The position numbers were made by a program, and so were the translations under genes. This document shows, piece by piece, positions 41,052-56,625 of a DNA stretch of 64,000 nucleotides (positions within the stretch are counted from its first letter, which is position 1; each line of letters starts with the position of its first letter). The stretch is from positions 1,116,001 to 1,180,000 of the forward strand of contig JABYQN010000005.1 in assembly GCA_022606135.1 (NCBI GenBank). Reading direction: 5' to 3'. Source of the DNA: Fomes fomentarius. Lineage: Eukaryota > Basidiomycota > Agaricomycetes > Polyporales > Polyporaceae. Below the pieces are notes generated by a model. It did no database searches, was not told where the DNA came from, and was given only the letters and a program-made list of their open reading frames with translations.

Positions 41052-44000
41052 AACTACATGACATCGATGTTGCCTCCGACGGCTTCGACAGCCGCCTTCA
41101 ACTTGTGTGCCTCTCGTATCACGAGATCGTTGTCGTCCTCTGCTGCCTCTGCGATGAATGTTGCCGTCTCTGCGACAAAGCCTAGAAAGAATACATCTCA
41201 GTATAAGATAATGAAACAAATGTTATTAGAGCCGACTCACCCAGCATCTTGTCGCCGTGAGCACGCCACAATTGCTCTGCACAGAACACGCTGAATAGGC
41301 GGACCCGTGCATCTTCAGACCGGCTATGCATCAGGACGTCGATGTTGAGTGTCTTGATCATGACATCGTCGTCGAGGACAGCCAATATTGATATCAAGAA
41401 CTCGGAAACGGCCGCCTTGCCTTGCGGTACATTCAGACGAATTGCCACAGGGACTTGCTGGACTGCCAGAGGGATCATTTGCCGGAGCTTCTCGCTCCTC
41501 CAGAACGCTGAAATAAGTGATTCGTGAGCGGATATTTGTATTATATGTGTTGGATACATACCCCGGTCCTCATCCGCAGAGACAGATTTAGCCAGGGTCT
41601 GAAGGACGGCCAGCCACAGCTGTCCCTCTTCAGCGGAGGCGATATGTTTGCGAAGTTGTTCTACGAACGCTTGCCATGTGAACGCCATATATGGAACCAT
41701 CAACGCCTGCGCAAAAGTGTCAGACACGTTGATGAGCTGCTTAAAAACGAAACATGCCTTGAAGAAGTCGAGAAGAGACGAGAACACGTGGCAGAACATG
41801 ACTTCACGATCTTCGGATTCTAGATATTCAAGTTGGGATATATTCATGAACACTTTGGAGAAAGTACAAACCGTTTCCGAACGCCCAGTCGAACATCTTC
41901 CGGAACATAGGGCGGAAAGCGGTTTCATTTAACTTGACGATGAGTTCGATGAAAGCACTTGTCAACGAGCTCTCAACCTGGTGAAATTATGAGGATGCTG
42001 TCAGAAAGAAACGGATGAGGCCTCTACTGACCTCCACATTCTTCACAAGTGCACACACATCAAACATGGAAAGGAAGGTCTTGAAGATGTCTCGAAGGTT
42101 CTCCAGAACCGCAGGCCGAGATGCGGCCTTCACCGAGATCTTGACCACTTGGATGAACGCTATCATCTTACTAGGTTGCCCCTATGCAACAGGACTCAAT
42201 ATCGGGGTTCGATGATACTTGGCTGTCGACACTTACCTTCGCGCTCTCCGCCAATGAGCGTGTCCACATGTTGCAGAGGGCTGGGAGTAGTACGTTCGGA
42301 GAGGCGCGCTTGGCCACCGTCCTGATGAGAAGCGACAGTTCGGCAGCATCGGTAGCGGAAACCTGTGGAGCGTTCAAGTACAGCTCAATGATTGACAGTA
42401 CCTCCGTCTCTCCCCAGAATGTCGGTGTTGACATCAACAGATTGCGGAGGACAGTTGAGACTGTTGGAACCACCGTAGGGTCTGCTTGGAGGTATCGTGT
42501 TGAGCGAATCAAGTATTGAACCTCTATACTTTGACCTACCTGAACCGTCACCGAGTGCATCCCGGCAGCACACAATACTCGTGCTGACAATCTCTTTGAG
42601 GTACGGTATCGCACGAGGTCCGAGTTTTGAGCTAAGATATATCTTGTAAGCGTCACATGCGCAACAGAGCAGGAATAACCAGCATACGAGAAAGCTAGTA
42701 ACGTCTGGAGCGCTGTCACGCGCGAAGCCTGTTCCAAGACGTATCCGAGGACCGCCGGCGTAGCGATAGTGATTACGGACTCCTCCCCAGGTACGATGGT
42801 GTTGCTCATGGCGGCCAAGGATTGCAGTGCCGAACGGACAAGTGTATCCTCCTGCGCAGAAGCAAGGAGATCTCGGATCTTTTCGACGATCTTGACGATC
42901 GACGAAGACACAGTGCGGCGAGCCTTCCCGGATACCTTTGTAAGCCGTTCTGCGAGCAGTTCTAGAGCGCCGCCCTGTGCCTGGAGTGACTGTAAGAACA
43001 CGTGCAGAAATAGGTATGTGTCTCTGTACTTACGTGCACTGAGCCCGACTCTAACATAGTGAGGACTCCAGCGACGAAGTCCGACGCCGACATGACACTG
43101 AGTGTGCTGACCATTCCCATTCGAGCAGCCGTAGCCACTTCCACATACGAGGGGTCGTTGCGTTTCTCAGTTGAGACAGCGAGTAATGATACAAGTAGTT
43201 CCTGGCTGATAGCACGCTCGTTGTCTGAACGAGCAAGTGAGGAGGCCTGCAGACGCTTAAGCGTATGATCGCAGAATACCAGTAACGCGGTCGCCCGACG
43301 CTTAGCTGCTAGGTCTGCGTGCACTTGTTCGTCGTCATCACTGGAACATAGTGAGCGCTGACCAGGCGACCAAGACATACCTACACTTACGTAGTACCTT
43401 CCAAGAAGGGGTGTACGGTTGGATTGTTATTTGCAAGCCTCTGAACCTCCCGTACAAGTTCAAGGCATGACTGTAAGAGGCGAGTATGAGCGTGAATGTG
43501 AGTATACTCCCATTAGCATGATACTTACCGAAAGCTGAAGATCAGCAGAGTACCTCTCGAAGACGGCAAGAGGAAGGAAGAGAGAAGCAGCGGATTCAGT
43601 TGCATTCTGTCGCGCAACCCTGCTGGAACGACGGTCGACTAGTAGCATCGTCACAGGTGCAAGGAAGTCGGCAGGGTCGAGTGTATCAACGAGATGAGAG
43701 AAGAAGCTGTATCGCTGTATAGTAAGTCGTCATACGAGATCAAAAAAAGACATGAGACCTACTTGACCCGCCGGTGACGAGGAATGTGGTTGGCCGCATT
43801 CGCGAATACACGCAAGAACTCCCGCGACGCATTGTAGAGGGTCATGCCCGATCCATGCACCTCTTTGAGCGATGACACCATAACCGGAACGATGCTGTCG
43901 ATGGTCTGCAGTGCTATCTGTCAGCATTCCAGGAAAAGCGGTACATGGACGCTATCCACCTTTTGAACAACTCTGAAACTATACGCGTCGTCTCGGTGGA

Positions 44001-47000
44001 AGACATTCGACCCCATGAATGTGAAGATTGGCATGACATTGTGGAGAACGGCATCGGGTGCTACGCGTGCAAGGCTAGCCATGAGTAGACACGCTTGATG
44101 GAATGTTTGAGGATTTGCCGAAGCTGTGACAACACGTTAGAACCCCATTTGCCAAGTGTGAAAGGTCCGTCCTTACTCCGGAGGATCTCGACGAGCGCGT
44201 CAATCCGAATCGCACCAGGCGGCACTATAGTCGAAGGCTGCACTCTTTTTCAGTCACGTCCATTGCCTATGATGCGGAAGGTCCTACCGAGAAGTTCTCT
44301 ACGACATTCTCAAGTGCAGACATGAGGATTTGCTCGACAAAGCGTCTATCCGCTGCGTCTGGAGAAACATTGCTCATCACCTTCTGCAAGGTGTCAAGCA
44401 ACGAAGAGACAAGCTCCAAAGAGCCGACGATCTTCTGCGAGCCGATAACCTCCGCCAAAGCGGCAAGAGGCGATAGCTCCTGGCTGACAATAGTACGTGT
44501 CGTCCTGTGTGATAGTAGGTCAGTAATTGACAATCTGGAGATGAGCACGACAACGTACTTCTCTACTCGTGCGCGCTTGGAAGCAGGTGGTGCTGTTGCA
44601 TCGGGATTAGGCTGCGGTTGCAACGATACCAGTAGCCTGGCTATGAGCGTAGTGTCATCCAGGACATGAGCAAGAGTTTTCTTGCAGATTATTGACTGTC
44701 GAGTGTGAGCAGTCGTCTCCTGCCGCATGGCATGAGTATAAAGGCAGCGACTCACCGAAAGTTCGTGTTCAGCTCCAACCTGAAGCAATATACGGCAGAG
44801 CTGTGACTTCCGTTCGAAGTTCAGTCTCGCGAACAGACCATGCTGCAGACGGTACAACAAAGCATCCCTAGCAAGCGTCCATCGCTCTGGCTTGCAGTGA
44901 GCAATGACCGTGGGTCCATCGATTTCAAGACGCTTACCGTTTTTCAAGCAAGTAGCAAGTATCTTCTCGTACACGCCCCATGTAGACTGATCCGGATCGT
45001 TCAAGTCTGCAGCGGAAGAATTATCGAATCCTGATGTAGCCGAAGCTACCAGCATCCGGACTTGTTGGTTTGGGACAGTCTGCGTGTTGAGGAAAGCCTC
45101 GACTGTGGGAAGTATCATCTGTGCCTTCGCCTCGTTCGAGACCGTGTCTGCAGCCTTTAGCAGAGCGTATTTGACGTTGAGCAGAGGACATCCGTTCACA
45201 TGCGATAACAAGTAACACAGCACGCGTTGCTTGTACCTTCATAAGGGAGGGTCATCAGCGCAATGACCTCGCCGGCCTACAACACAAAAAAAACATACCC
45301 AGCGAGCTTCTTGGACTCCCCGTTGATTTGCGCAAGGTGTTCACGATGTATTGTCTGCACGTACTCCGGATCCTGCGCGAGGTTGTCTCGGTTCTCGCCG
45401 AAGATCTTCATGTACTTTCGAAAATCCGCCCGGTCCAGATACTGCAGCTTTGCTAGAGCGCAGCCAGAGAGTCAGACTCCTACCAGTATCTGCTGATCGC
45501 AAAGTGCGCACTGACCAGAATCAGGGCCATATATCGTATCGAAAGCATAGACCGCCTGTGCATCCGCCTCGAAGCTGAGCTTGATAATAACGGCGATACA
45601 CCGCAATGTGGCATCTCGCACAGTAACATCTGGACTCTGAAGCATCACGAGCATTGCAGGAAGCACGGTCTGGAAATCCGTCGTGCACTTGACGGCGACG
45701 TGGGCTTCAAGGAATGCGCAGGCATGTCTGAGGGCAGCATACTGGACGTGCACTGAGCTTTCCTCTATTTCATGAGCAGTAAGCCAGACGCCAGCAAGGA
45801 AAGCGAGCACGTCCTCGCCGAGGTTGATGAAGAGAATGCGGAGGAGGTGCGTGGACAGAAGGGGTAGCGAAGGCGAAGTATTGCTTAAGCAGTATATTGC
45901 ACGAAGGAGCTGGATGTAGCGGGCGGCTCGCATGTTGTGACTAGTTGTACGATCGGTCTGCGGACATTGTGGATCAACATGTTTTGGAATGTAGACCACC
46001 GAAAACTCACCTGATCGGAAGGATACTGTAAAAGCCACTCCAAAGACACCCCCGATGGACGGGGGAAGTTCGGGAGTACACATAGCACCGCAACTTGCAG
46101 ACGATGCAAAGTGTTCCGACTACCAGGCTTCAAGATTACTGCATTGCCCACACTAGCATCGTCTAGGAACTATCATAGACATCGCTATCAATGAGCATAG
46201 GATATGACGGCTGAAGACGTAAATTGACTTACGCTAGCAACATCCTCTATACCACGCATGAAGTCACCCATGCCCTCAAGTGTGTTCAGCTTCATTGCCT
46301 CAAGGACGCGATGTCCCGCATCGATGCGCTGCTCTCCATCTAAGCGGGTAAGCAACGCACGGACAACTAGATAGGCCAGAGCGCGCCCATGAGGATTTTC
46401 ATCATGTAACCACTGCAGAAGGCCATCCAGATGTGCATGGAAGATATTGGACGCGAGGATGTTGTCTGATTACAAACATGTCATGACATTCAAGCTTGTT
46501 GCACATCAGAGGCAAAGACACACCTGCCATCTTCGCTGCAACCGCCAAATTGACCTTGGTCAACAGCGCGGCATCGACGCCCTCTTTGTCACCCCCTTTG
46601 CCGTTCGCCGCAACCGGTCTCACCTGTTCCCACTTCATAGCGTCCACGCAGCCGCCGAGCAGCTCAAAGGTGACAGACCTACTTTCTGCAGCCTCGATGA
46701 TCTCCCATACAGCTTGTGCGGTCTTGATGTGCGGCTTCGAGTACAGGAGGAAGGGCATCAGAATTTCCAGGCACACGCGCCGCGTGCACTCGCGGTTCAC
46801 TTCAGATTCTTCTTCTCCTCGACCCTCATATGTTGCAGTAGAGGAGGCGGCAGCCGCGGGGAGGAAATACGACAGGAGGAACGCCAGGTGAGCGCGGACG
46901 ACTTCGCGAGGTGTCTTCGAGTCACGTAAAGCTTGCCTGAGTGCATCCAGATACGCGGTCGCGGAGATACCGAGGAACACTTGCGACACAAGGTCTGGAT

Positions 47001-48974
47001 CGGTGGTATATAGCGCCTCAAGGACTGACGCAGTCGAATCGTTCACTCGAAGTAGGAGAGTAGAAGACAGCGATTGCTGTGACAACGTCAGCATGACAGT
47101 CGTGCCTGCACGTGTGTTACACTCACGATTTCTGTGTCCAGGACAGTGTCACTGGAAAGACGAGCGACGAGATCCCGGACCGCATTCGCACGGATGCTGG
47201 CATCTGCGTCGGTGGTCCCGACCAACAGAGTTCCCGTCTCGGCATCTGCGACAGACACACCTGGCGCAGGCTATGCGTCCACGTTCAGAAGCACTATATA
47301 GCGATGATACACGGGGTTCACTCACAACAGATAGAGAGAGGATCAATTGCTCTATGGCGTCCCGATTGCTACCATCCTGTTGGATGAGAGCTTGAGATGC
47401 CCCTTGCACAATTTTGGGATGGCGTTGATGGAGCTGCGAGAGTTGACTCCGCCACGCCCTTGGTAGTGACTCAAGTGAAGCATTTCCAGAGAGGCGACGA
47501 ATCAGCGTTGATGTTACCGAGAGAGCAATCACAGGCAGGAGCCTCGGAGATGTCAAGATAGACTCTACGATGTCGGCAGCAGTACGATCTTCAAGTCTGT
47601 TTGACATGGGACAAAATTAGAATGCATCAACCCGCCAGCGACCTGTAGCACATACCGAGGTAGCAGACTGTTGATGAGTGGTATTAAGAAATGTTCCGCT
47701 CCAATCCACGCCATCGCATCGACCAACTCGGCTTCAATTCCGCTACGATGGCCGATAATCATTTGTGAATAGAATGAGGGTATCAATCTGGCAGGGGACG
47801 TACGGTATGGCAAGGAGAGTCTTGACAAGACTTCCTGACAATTTCTCCAGCTGATCTTGGGGGGCACATACAGACACGAATGTGCGGACTAGTTGTTTCG
47901 GCAAAACACGCTCCGCGCATCCCGCGATTGCTGTCAATAACGACTTGACGGCTTTCGACTTGAGGTGGATCTTTTGCGAGATGGCTGCCAGAATGAGATA
48001 GCTTCCGAGCTGCGTGGAAAGTCAGATCAAGTAATCGTTTTCACCGAGTTCATCCTCACAATCAATTCGTGAAGCAAAGCGGGCTTGACAGAACTGTCAG
48101 CATTGCTCGCACTCTGCAACGGCTCCAACGCAGCAGGCAGCAAGACCGTCATGGTGTTTTCGTCCAAAACTTTGCTCCTCGCCACATACTCGAGGACGAC
48201 ACCGGTATGGAAGACAATGAGAGCACGGTGGACACTGGCGCCACGATCTTTGAGGACTTCTGGGAAAACACTAAGGACGAAGCGAGCAACATCAGGCTTC
48301 GTGAGTAGTTCGCGGACAAGCAGCGGTCGGTGCAGTGGTTTTGCAGTGGTTTTGTACGCTTGGAGGAATCGTAATGGGTGGGCATCACTTGAGGACCAAC
48401 TGTCAGACGAAACGACAACAGCGAGGTAGAGACCACTCACGGTATGTGGAGGATGGATACCATTTTGGTGAAGTGGGGTGTCTCATGATATGGCAAAAAG
48501 AGTGCAACAATGGACGCAACATTGAACTCGTGTATTCTGTGAATGACAATGTCAACACAGAGCTACTGCGATCGGTGACAGACCAACGGAAGCTCACCTG
48601 AACCTACGGACCATCCATTCAAGCACCTTTCCCGTCGGCGCATCCAAAAGGAAGGGACCTAGCAAAGGCAGAAACGTAGCGATAGCGGCATCAAGCTGCG
48701 CGTTCTGGGACGCGGGCTGAAGAGTCCTGTCCAAGGTTTTCGCAGAGTCGGAGAAGAAGGTGTGCTCAAAAGGTGCGAGCTGTGACTCCAGAGACTTGAG
48801 TTGCAAGAAAGCATTGACCCCGAGAGCGTGCAGTGAGTCCAAATCATGCTGCCGAGCTTCCTTGGGAGAGAAGAGGTAGCTCTCGGAGGCGGCCAGTCTG
48901 CGAGACTTGTCGTTGAGGAGGTTGGCGTTCAATGACGCACTTTTTGCGAGCTGCTCGGCCAGCGAAGAGACCAT
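41052..48974 (-). CDS. UTP10: U3 snoRNP/SSU processome protein Utp10 (HEATR1 homologue)
   Basis: A HEAT-repeat scaffold of the small-subunit processome in the nucleolus, needed for 18S rRNA processing and Pol I transcription. The N-terminus MVSSLAEQLAKSASLNANLL, YLFSPKEARQHDLDSLHALG and GKVLEWMVRRFR matches Utp10. The C-terminus carries the BP28CT region: HVFSSLLDFFKACFVFKQL, YMAFTWQAFVEQL, QTLAKSVSADEDRG, VRLFSVFCAEQLWRAHGDKM, then GFVAETATFIAEAAEDDN and a stop at 41052. The coding sequence is split by more than ten short introns; I did not fix every junction. The length (about 2,000 residues) fits the family. The start at 48974 matches the family N-terminus. Confidence 0.92.
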
Positions 48975-49878
48975 GCTTGGCTGAGCTTATGTGAGAGATT
49001 ACGAGCGCGAGTGGCCGAGAAGAACGCGTATTACAGCCGGTTACTTTGCACTCTCAGTCGTCCCCCGCCGGCGTCCACTTAAAACTTTTGCCGCTTTCCT
49101 CGGACTTCCCAATATAGTAGTGGAGACGCTCAACGTCGCATTCTAGTGGCAACTTACCACCGAATTGCGCCGAGTCGACCGTTCAATGACATCGCCAAGC
49201 CCAGTCTCCTCCTTGTACAAGTACGATGAGCTCAATCAACAGAAATTATGTTGTCACCATACTCGTCCTACCCGAGACTGATCTAATTGAGGCGCGACCT
49301 GTCCACGCCAGTGACATCATCAGCGATCATGCACATAAACCCACTGGACCGTTTGAGTGAACCTGGCTCTCAGCGTATTGGCACGACGCGAAACCCTTCT
49401 TTTTCGGTGCTCGGGAGATCCAAACTCCAGCTGTCGGAAGTATCCTGCATCTTTTGGTTTTCAAATACCCATCTTAGCTCTCATCTAGCCAATCCGGGAG
49501 GTCATTCTGACCATTTGCCGGCCATCTTTGGGCATTTCAGCGGAGCGCCATTGTCAGCGTCGGAGACTAGTGACGTGAAAGGTGCTCGGAGTCGGTAGAC
49601 ATGTTTGCGAGACTAGGACAGGTCTGGGCGGTGGGCAAGCATACACATAGCAGATCTCCTCGCATAAGCAGCTAGTGGTGTCAGTGTCCTACAACGAGTC
49701 AGCGAACCGAATCCAAGGGACGAACAGTTTGACTAGTATACTGGCAGAGGAGGCTGGTAAGCCGAGCCGTAGAACCCTCATCATTATGTTCGGTAAGCCG
49801 CACGAGCATTCCTTGAATGAAAGTGTAGTGTTCTCCAAGATCGCAGCCATTGAGGTTCTTCTTATTCTTACTACGCGG
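48975..49878. other. Intergenic, no gene seen
   Basis: Promoter region of UTP10 (minus) and 3' region of the epoxide hydrolase. Open frames are short and unlike known proteins. Confidence 0.5.
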
Positions 49879-51580
49879 TCAAGCATATCCTGTCTTTCCA
49901 GAGACTACGCCAAACGCGGGTCCTCCCTTCCCAAACATGGTCCTGATATCCTTCACAAGCTCCTCTGGTTCCTCGTGCGCTGCGAAGTGGCCTCCATGCT
50001 CATGTTCCGACTCGAACACAACGTTACCGATGGTATGCAACCACCTAATCCATCCGTCCCCGTCAGCTGCTGGGTTCATCGACCAAGCAACAAGCATCAT
50101 GGTCACGTACGTTCGAGGGACCTTTACGAGTTCCTTCGGGAAGATAGCATAGCCGAGCGGGATTGATGTCCACTTGACACCAGCAATGGCCGCACTCTGG
50201 AAGCTGTTCGTCATCTCCTTGTAGATGCGCAGCGACGCAGCTGGTCCCGCACGCGAGAACCAGTAGATCGAAACCCATTCTAGCACTGTGGGTCCAAGTT
50301 CATCTATAGGCGCAGCTGTGGACCTACACACACAATATCATCACTGACCTTCGTCATCGGTCCAGGGGTAGGAGTCACTCCACGCCACCAATTTCTCGTA
50401 TATCCAAGCGAGGAGTCCAACGGGGGAGTCGGCAAGCGAGTACCCCAATGTCTGAGGCTTCGTTGCTTGTATATGTTGATATCCCCTGCCCGATGATCTA
50501 AAGGCCTTCGACCTCGCCAATGCTTCCTTCTCCTTCGCAGTGTATGGGATCAATAGATGGGTGAGGTATAGCCGAGGGAACGAGAGGAATGAAGGTGGCT
50601 GTGCACTTTGGCAAGAGAGATAGTATGCGTCAGAATGCATGACATTGAGCACAGAACATCTCACTTGGTGAAGTTGGTGAGCCAGCCTTTGACGTTCACA
50701 TGCGCATAATGCGTCGAAAGATAGGCTGCAACCTTGACGCCAGCAGGGAGATCAGTACAGTTCTTGTACGTGTTCGCGTGAGCGATACTACGCACGTAAT
50801 GACCCCAATCTCCTCCCTGCACAACTGCGTGATACACTTAGTAAACAGAGACGCAGGTCTTCGTGGCGATGGTTGGAAGACGCACCATACTCGTTGTACC
50901 CCAGATTGATCATGAGGTTATTGGAAAGCTGGTGAAAGACGCCATCAGTCCAACTCAGCAAACGTTACGCGTTACGGCTAGTCCACTCGAAGCTGACCTC
51001 TGCATATTGACGCGATGCAAACCCTTCCTTGACTGGTGCCTCAGAGAAGCCAAAGCCTGGAAGGCTGAGGGCAACTACATGGAAGCTTGGCTGGTCCGGG
51101 TCGTTCGACGCAGTCAGTAGCGGAAGTATCTTCCGCACTTCCAAGAAATGCCCTGGCCCTACACCGGAAAGCGGACGACAAAGAGACGGCATGTAAGTCA
51201 GCTTAGTCTGAGGGCCTCCTTAGGGGAGTACGCTTCTGTGCAGACTCACAGCCATGGACGAACAGAAGCGGCACCGCATTCTCCCTTGCACTCCTCTGGT
51301 GCACATAATGCACATTCAACGTTCCGCAACCTTCTACTTGGACATCCCGCGTGAATTGCGGGAGCTTGTTGATTTCCTCCTCGGACTTGCGCCAGTCAAA
51401 GCCATCCTTCCATCGCTCGACGAGCCGTCTGGCGTGCGCAAGCGGGACACCATAGTCCCAGCCTGCGTCTTCGAGCTCATCTGGGAAGCGCACTAGATCA
51501 AGCTTCTTGCGCAATAGATCCAGGTGAGCGTCAGAGACGTGCACAACGAAGGGCTGCTCCGAGTCGGGATGGGCAGCCAT
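49879..51580 (-). CDS. Epoxide hydrolase, alpha/beta-hydrolase fold (microsomal type)
   Basis: Adds water to epoxides through an Asp ester intermediate. Start MAAHPDSEQPFVVHVSD; an N-terminal EHN domain (HLDLLRKKLDLVRFPDELED.., GFDWRKSEEEINKLPQF) precedes the oxyanion motif HGW, which is formed across an intron (HG..WPGHFLEVR). FGFSEAP follows; the nucleophile motif GGDWG is at 50803-50817; the cap region is next; and the catalytic His lies in the HEHGGHFAAHEEPE segment. It ends KGGPAFGVVSGKTGYA with a stop at 49879. Several introns are present. Neighbours suggest no cluster; the role could be detoxification or secondary metabolism, which the sequence does not decide. Confidence 0.88.
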
Positions 51581-52003
51581 GTTCGTGCTGCCTACAACAG
51601 TGGAGGAAGGTGCATTCGGTCACTCCAGTACAGTATAGGTATACAGTGGAACTTTGCACAAGTTTTGAACTGGACCCGTGGGACGCTGAAAACTAGGTGA
51701 GTCAGCATATCACGCAAGTGCCACTTCTCAGCCCGAATCCGTCGGCTGACATCGGCAACATGAATCGAATCGTCAACCAAACGTCGTGAATGCCATTTCC
51801 GTGTAAGTAATCGCAAGGAATAGGAAGGACCAGTAAGTACACGGAAACACTCTATGTTCTACCAATGCCAAGCGCACAGTCCGTGTCCGTCCAAGTTAGT
51901 TGTGCCTCTGACACGAATGAAATGATACAGATTCGAGCAGGATTAGTCCCAAGTAGTGTAGCGATAGTAGAATCAGCAAAGAGGGTATCTCAAACGCACG
52001 CAA
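51581..52003. other. Intergenic, no gene seen
   Basis: Short region between the 5' end of the epoxide hydrolase and the 3' end of UGP1, no coding signal. Confidence 0.5.
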
Positions 52004-54083
<2,080 letters not shown>

Positions 54084-54957
54084 TGTAGACGCGTTTGAAA
54101 AGGAGACGTGGGGTGTGGTGGTGGCAAAGAGGAAAGGAAGATGAATGGCGAGAAAGCTGATGGTGAACTAGAGGCGAGTCGCGTAAGTGTATTTATGCGG
54201 ACATGTGGGTGGGTGGGTGAAGTGCGCGCATGATCGCATAGCGCGTCTAGAATCTCTTGATCAATTTCGCGCTCCAGTCTGGTACAGCGACCGTACAGAA
54301 CCCTCGACGACGTGCTCGACACTGGGCAGGCCGGATCTATCAGTATGTCTTATCTGGGCCGTCCATTCCCCGCAGCGATGGGCGTGGAAGAACGCGGCAG
54401 GATGGCAAGGAAGGCACGGGAGGCACGGACGGTATGACACAGGTACGAGTGGACGAGAGGAGAGGAACGTTCGCCCTGACCTTGTCTTACCCGGGTCTTA
54501 CCAGCGGCGAGCGCACCTGTCTTACCAGCGCTGCCGCAAGTATCATCCATCCGAGAGAATAGATTCAGAATAGATTTCGTTCACTGTCAATTCTGACCTT
54601 CGCAAGTCGCAAGTTTGATGTACTGGACGCGCTACGGGGAACCGGTTCGCTGGTAGACTGAATACAGCGTGAGCATCGGGGCAGGGACCCGGGCATAGTC
54701 CAGAACTTGCAAGGATTCAGCTGCTTGATTCAAATGCGTGGTTCAGCCAGTACTAGTTGAGTACTAGTACTTAGTGTACTTACTCAGACTCACACTCGCC
54801 ACAGGCGCTCTACATGCGTCGGCTCCTGTGGCTGAGCTTCAGTCGGAGCACAGCTGCCATCAAACCTTAATCCGTGTACTGTAATCGCCCATCCACGCTG
54901 TCTCGCCAGACACCAGACACCAGACACCCATCCCCTCAAGCCTCAAGATCGACCGAC
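54084..54957. promoter_or_regulatory. Divergent promoter region of UGP1 and RPS8
   Basis: About 870 bp, no supported gene. Three consecutive agacacc units lie at about 54908-54929, just before the RPS8 start. A palindromic gtactagtac-type stretch occurs near 54758-54775. Confidence 0.45.
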
Positions 54958-56033
54958 ATGGGTCAGTGTTGCCCCTTCGTCCTCCTCCACATCCGTGCTT
55001 TGCGCTGACAATACCATCTTCAACTCAACGCCGTCAACACGATCCATGCTCGTTGTCCACTTTAATCCCTGTCCCTCTCGGTAATTATCAGGTATCTCCC
55101 GTTCCTCCCGGCACAAGCGTTCGCACACCGGTGCCCAGCGCCCCCATTATCGCAAAAACAGGAAGTTCGAGCTCGGTCGTCAACCCGCGAGTACCAAAAT
55201 TGGTCCCAAGCGTATCCACACCGTTCGTGTCCGTGGTGGTAACCTCAAGTACCGTGCTCTCCGTCTCGACTCTGGTAACTTCGCTTGGGGCAGCGAGAGC
55301 ATCACGAGGAAGACCCGTATAATCGGTGTTGTGAGTATATGTTGCACCCGGATATAGGCGTATATGCATGCTATACAAGATCACGCGATTCATCCTGCCG
55401 AGACACAATAATCTGGGTTCTAACCTCAGACTCCATGCTCAGGTATATAACGCATCCAACAACGAGCTTGTCCGGACAAATACCCTCGTCAAGGGTGCCA
55501 TCATCCAGGTTGATGCGGCCGCCTTCCGTCAGTGGTACGAGGCTCACGTACGTGCCACTGTTGTCAAGTCTGCTTCTGTTCGGCCTGACACTGCTTGAAC
55601 ACGCCATAGTATGCCCAGCCTGTGACGAAGAAGGGTGCGAAGAAGGACGCTCCTGCCGAGGGTGAGGAGGAGAAAAAGCAGTCGCAACACGTTGTGCGCA
55701 AGCTTGAGGAGCGCAAGAAGGGTGCGTTGCATAACCATTCAAACGGAGTAACGAGATAAGGTCTCACGTCGGGGTCTGTACAGATGCGAAGGTTGATCCT
55801 CTGCTTGAGTCGCAATTCGCCGCCGGCCGGTTGTATGCCGTGGTGAGCAGCCGACCTGGGCAGTCAGGACGCGCGGACGGCTACATTCTCGAGGGCCGGG
55901 AACTTGAGGTGAGATGCGAGAGGGCGACATATATGGAGTTTGAGAGACACATTGCTGACGGTATCACATGTGGGTGCAGTTCTACTTGAGGAAGATCAGG
56001 ACTGGCAAGCAGAAGCACGCACACGGGGCGTAA
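54958..56033 (+). CDS. RPS8: 40S ribosomal protein S8 (eS8)
   Basis: Small ribosomal subunit protein. Six coding exons: 54958-54961 (ATGG only), 55092-55330, 55443-55547, 55610-55721, 55784-55908 and 55980-56033, total 212 residues, normal for the family. Reads [75 protein letters not shown], then a Lys/Glu-rich stretch and [25 protein letters not shown]. All junctions obey GT-AG and keep frame. The tiny first exon mirrors RPL38. Confidence 0.97.
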
Positions 56034-56625
56034 GAGCATGGGGTGATGTAATGTGGCTTCGAATGTTCACATTGAGGCATGGGAGCACGGGTCGTGCGAG
56101 AGGACCGGGGGTGTATTCTCAAAATCTCCGCTATGATGTTGATGTGGGCATATGTTCTCTAGCACTTACTGTATGAATGAGTATGTCTGACCCATGCGCC
56201 ACCGAATGCATTCTCTGCTTTGTCTTGTTCCGGGTGCGCTTTGTGTGAGTGTGGCCTTGTCGCTGGTTGGGTATTGTCGGAGAGGCCTTGTGGGCTGTTG
56301 GAACGGCGTGCATTCTTGCATTGTGCTTGTGTGATTGTTGCTGTGGCCGGCTGCACATTACTACATGTACATGTAATGCATGTGCGGTGGCCACTGGTGG
56401 CCGTGGGCGAGTCGGAGTAAAATAAAAAGGCCAGGCTTGGGCGTCTGTGCGGATTCCCAACGGTGCCAGATTGTGTGCGGGCGGTCCGCAACTCGTCGCG
56501 TGTGTCTCTCTCTGCCACAGCCAACCTCTTTCTCCTTACTCCCTCACCTCCCCATTCCGTCTTCTCCCCGTCTTCCCGCGTCCCGCACTCTTCTTGCGCG
56601 CGCGTCAGGCACCCCATCCCCCACA
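56034..56625. other. Intergenic, no gene seen
   Basis: RPS8 3' region and the upstream region of the SET9-like gene, with a pyrimidine-rich stretch before 56626. The frame of the SET gene is open upstream to 56380, but the family-like start is at 56626. Confidence 0.5.

Noticed and set aside
54962..55091. snoRNA inside the first RPS8 intron
   Set aside because: No convincing box C (RTGATGA) with a paired box D was found in this or the next intron.
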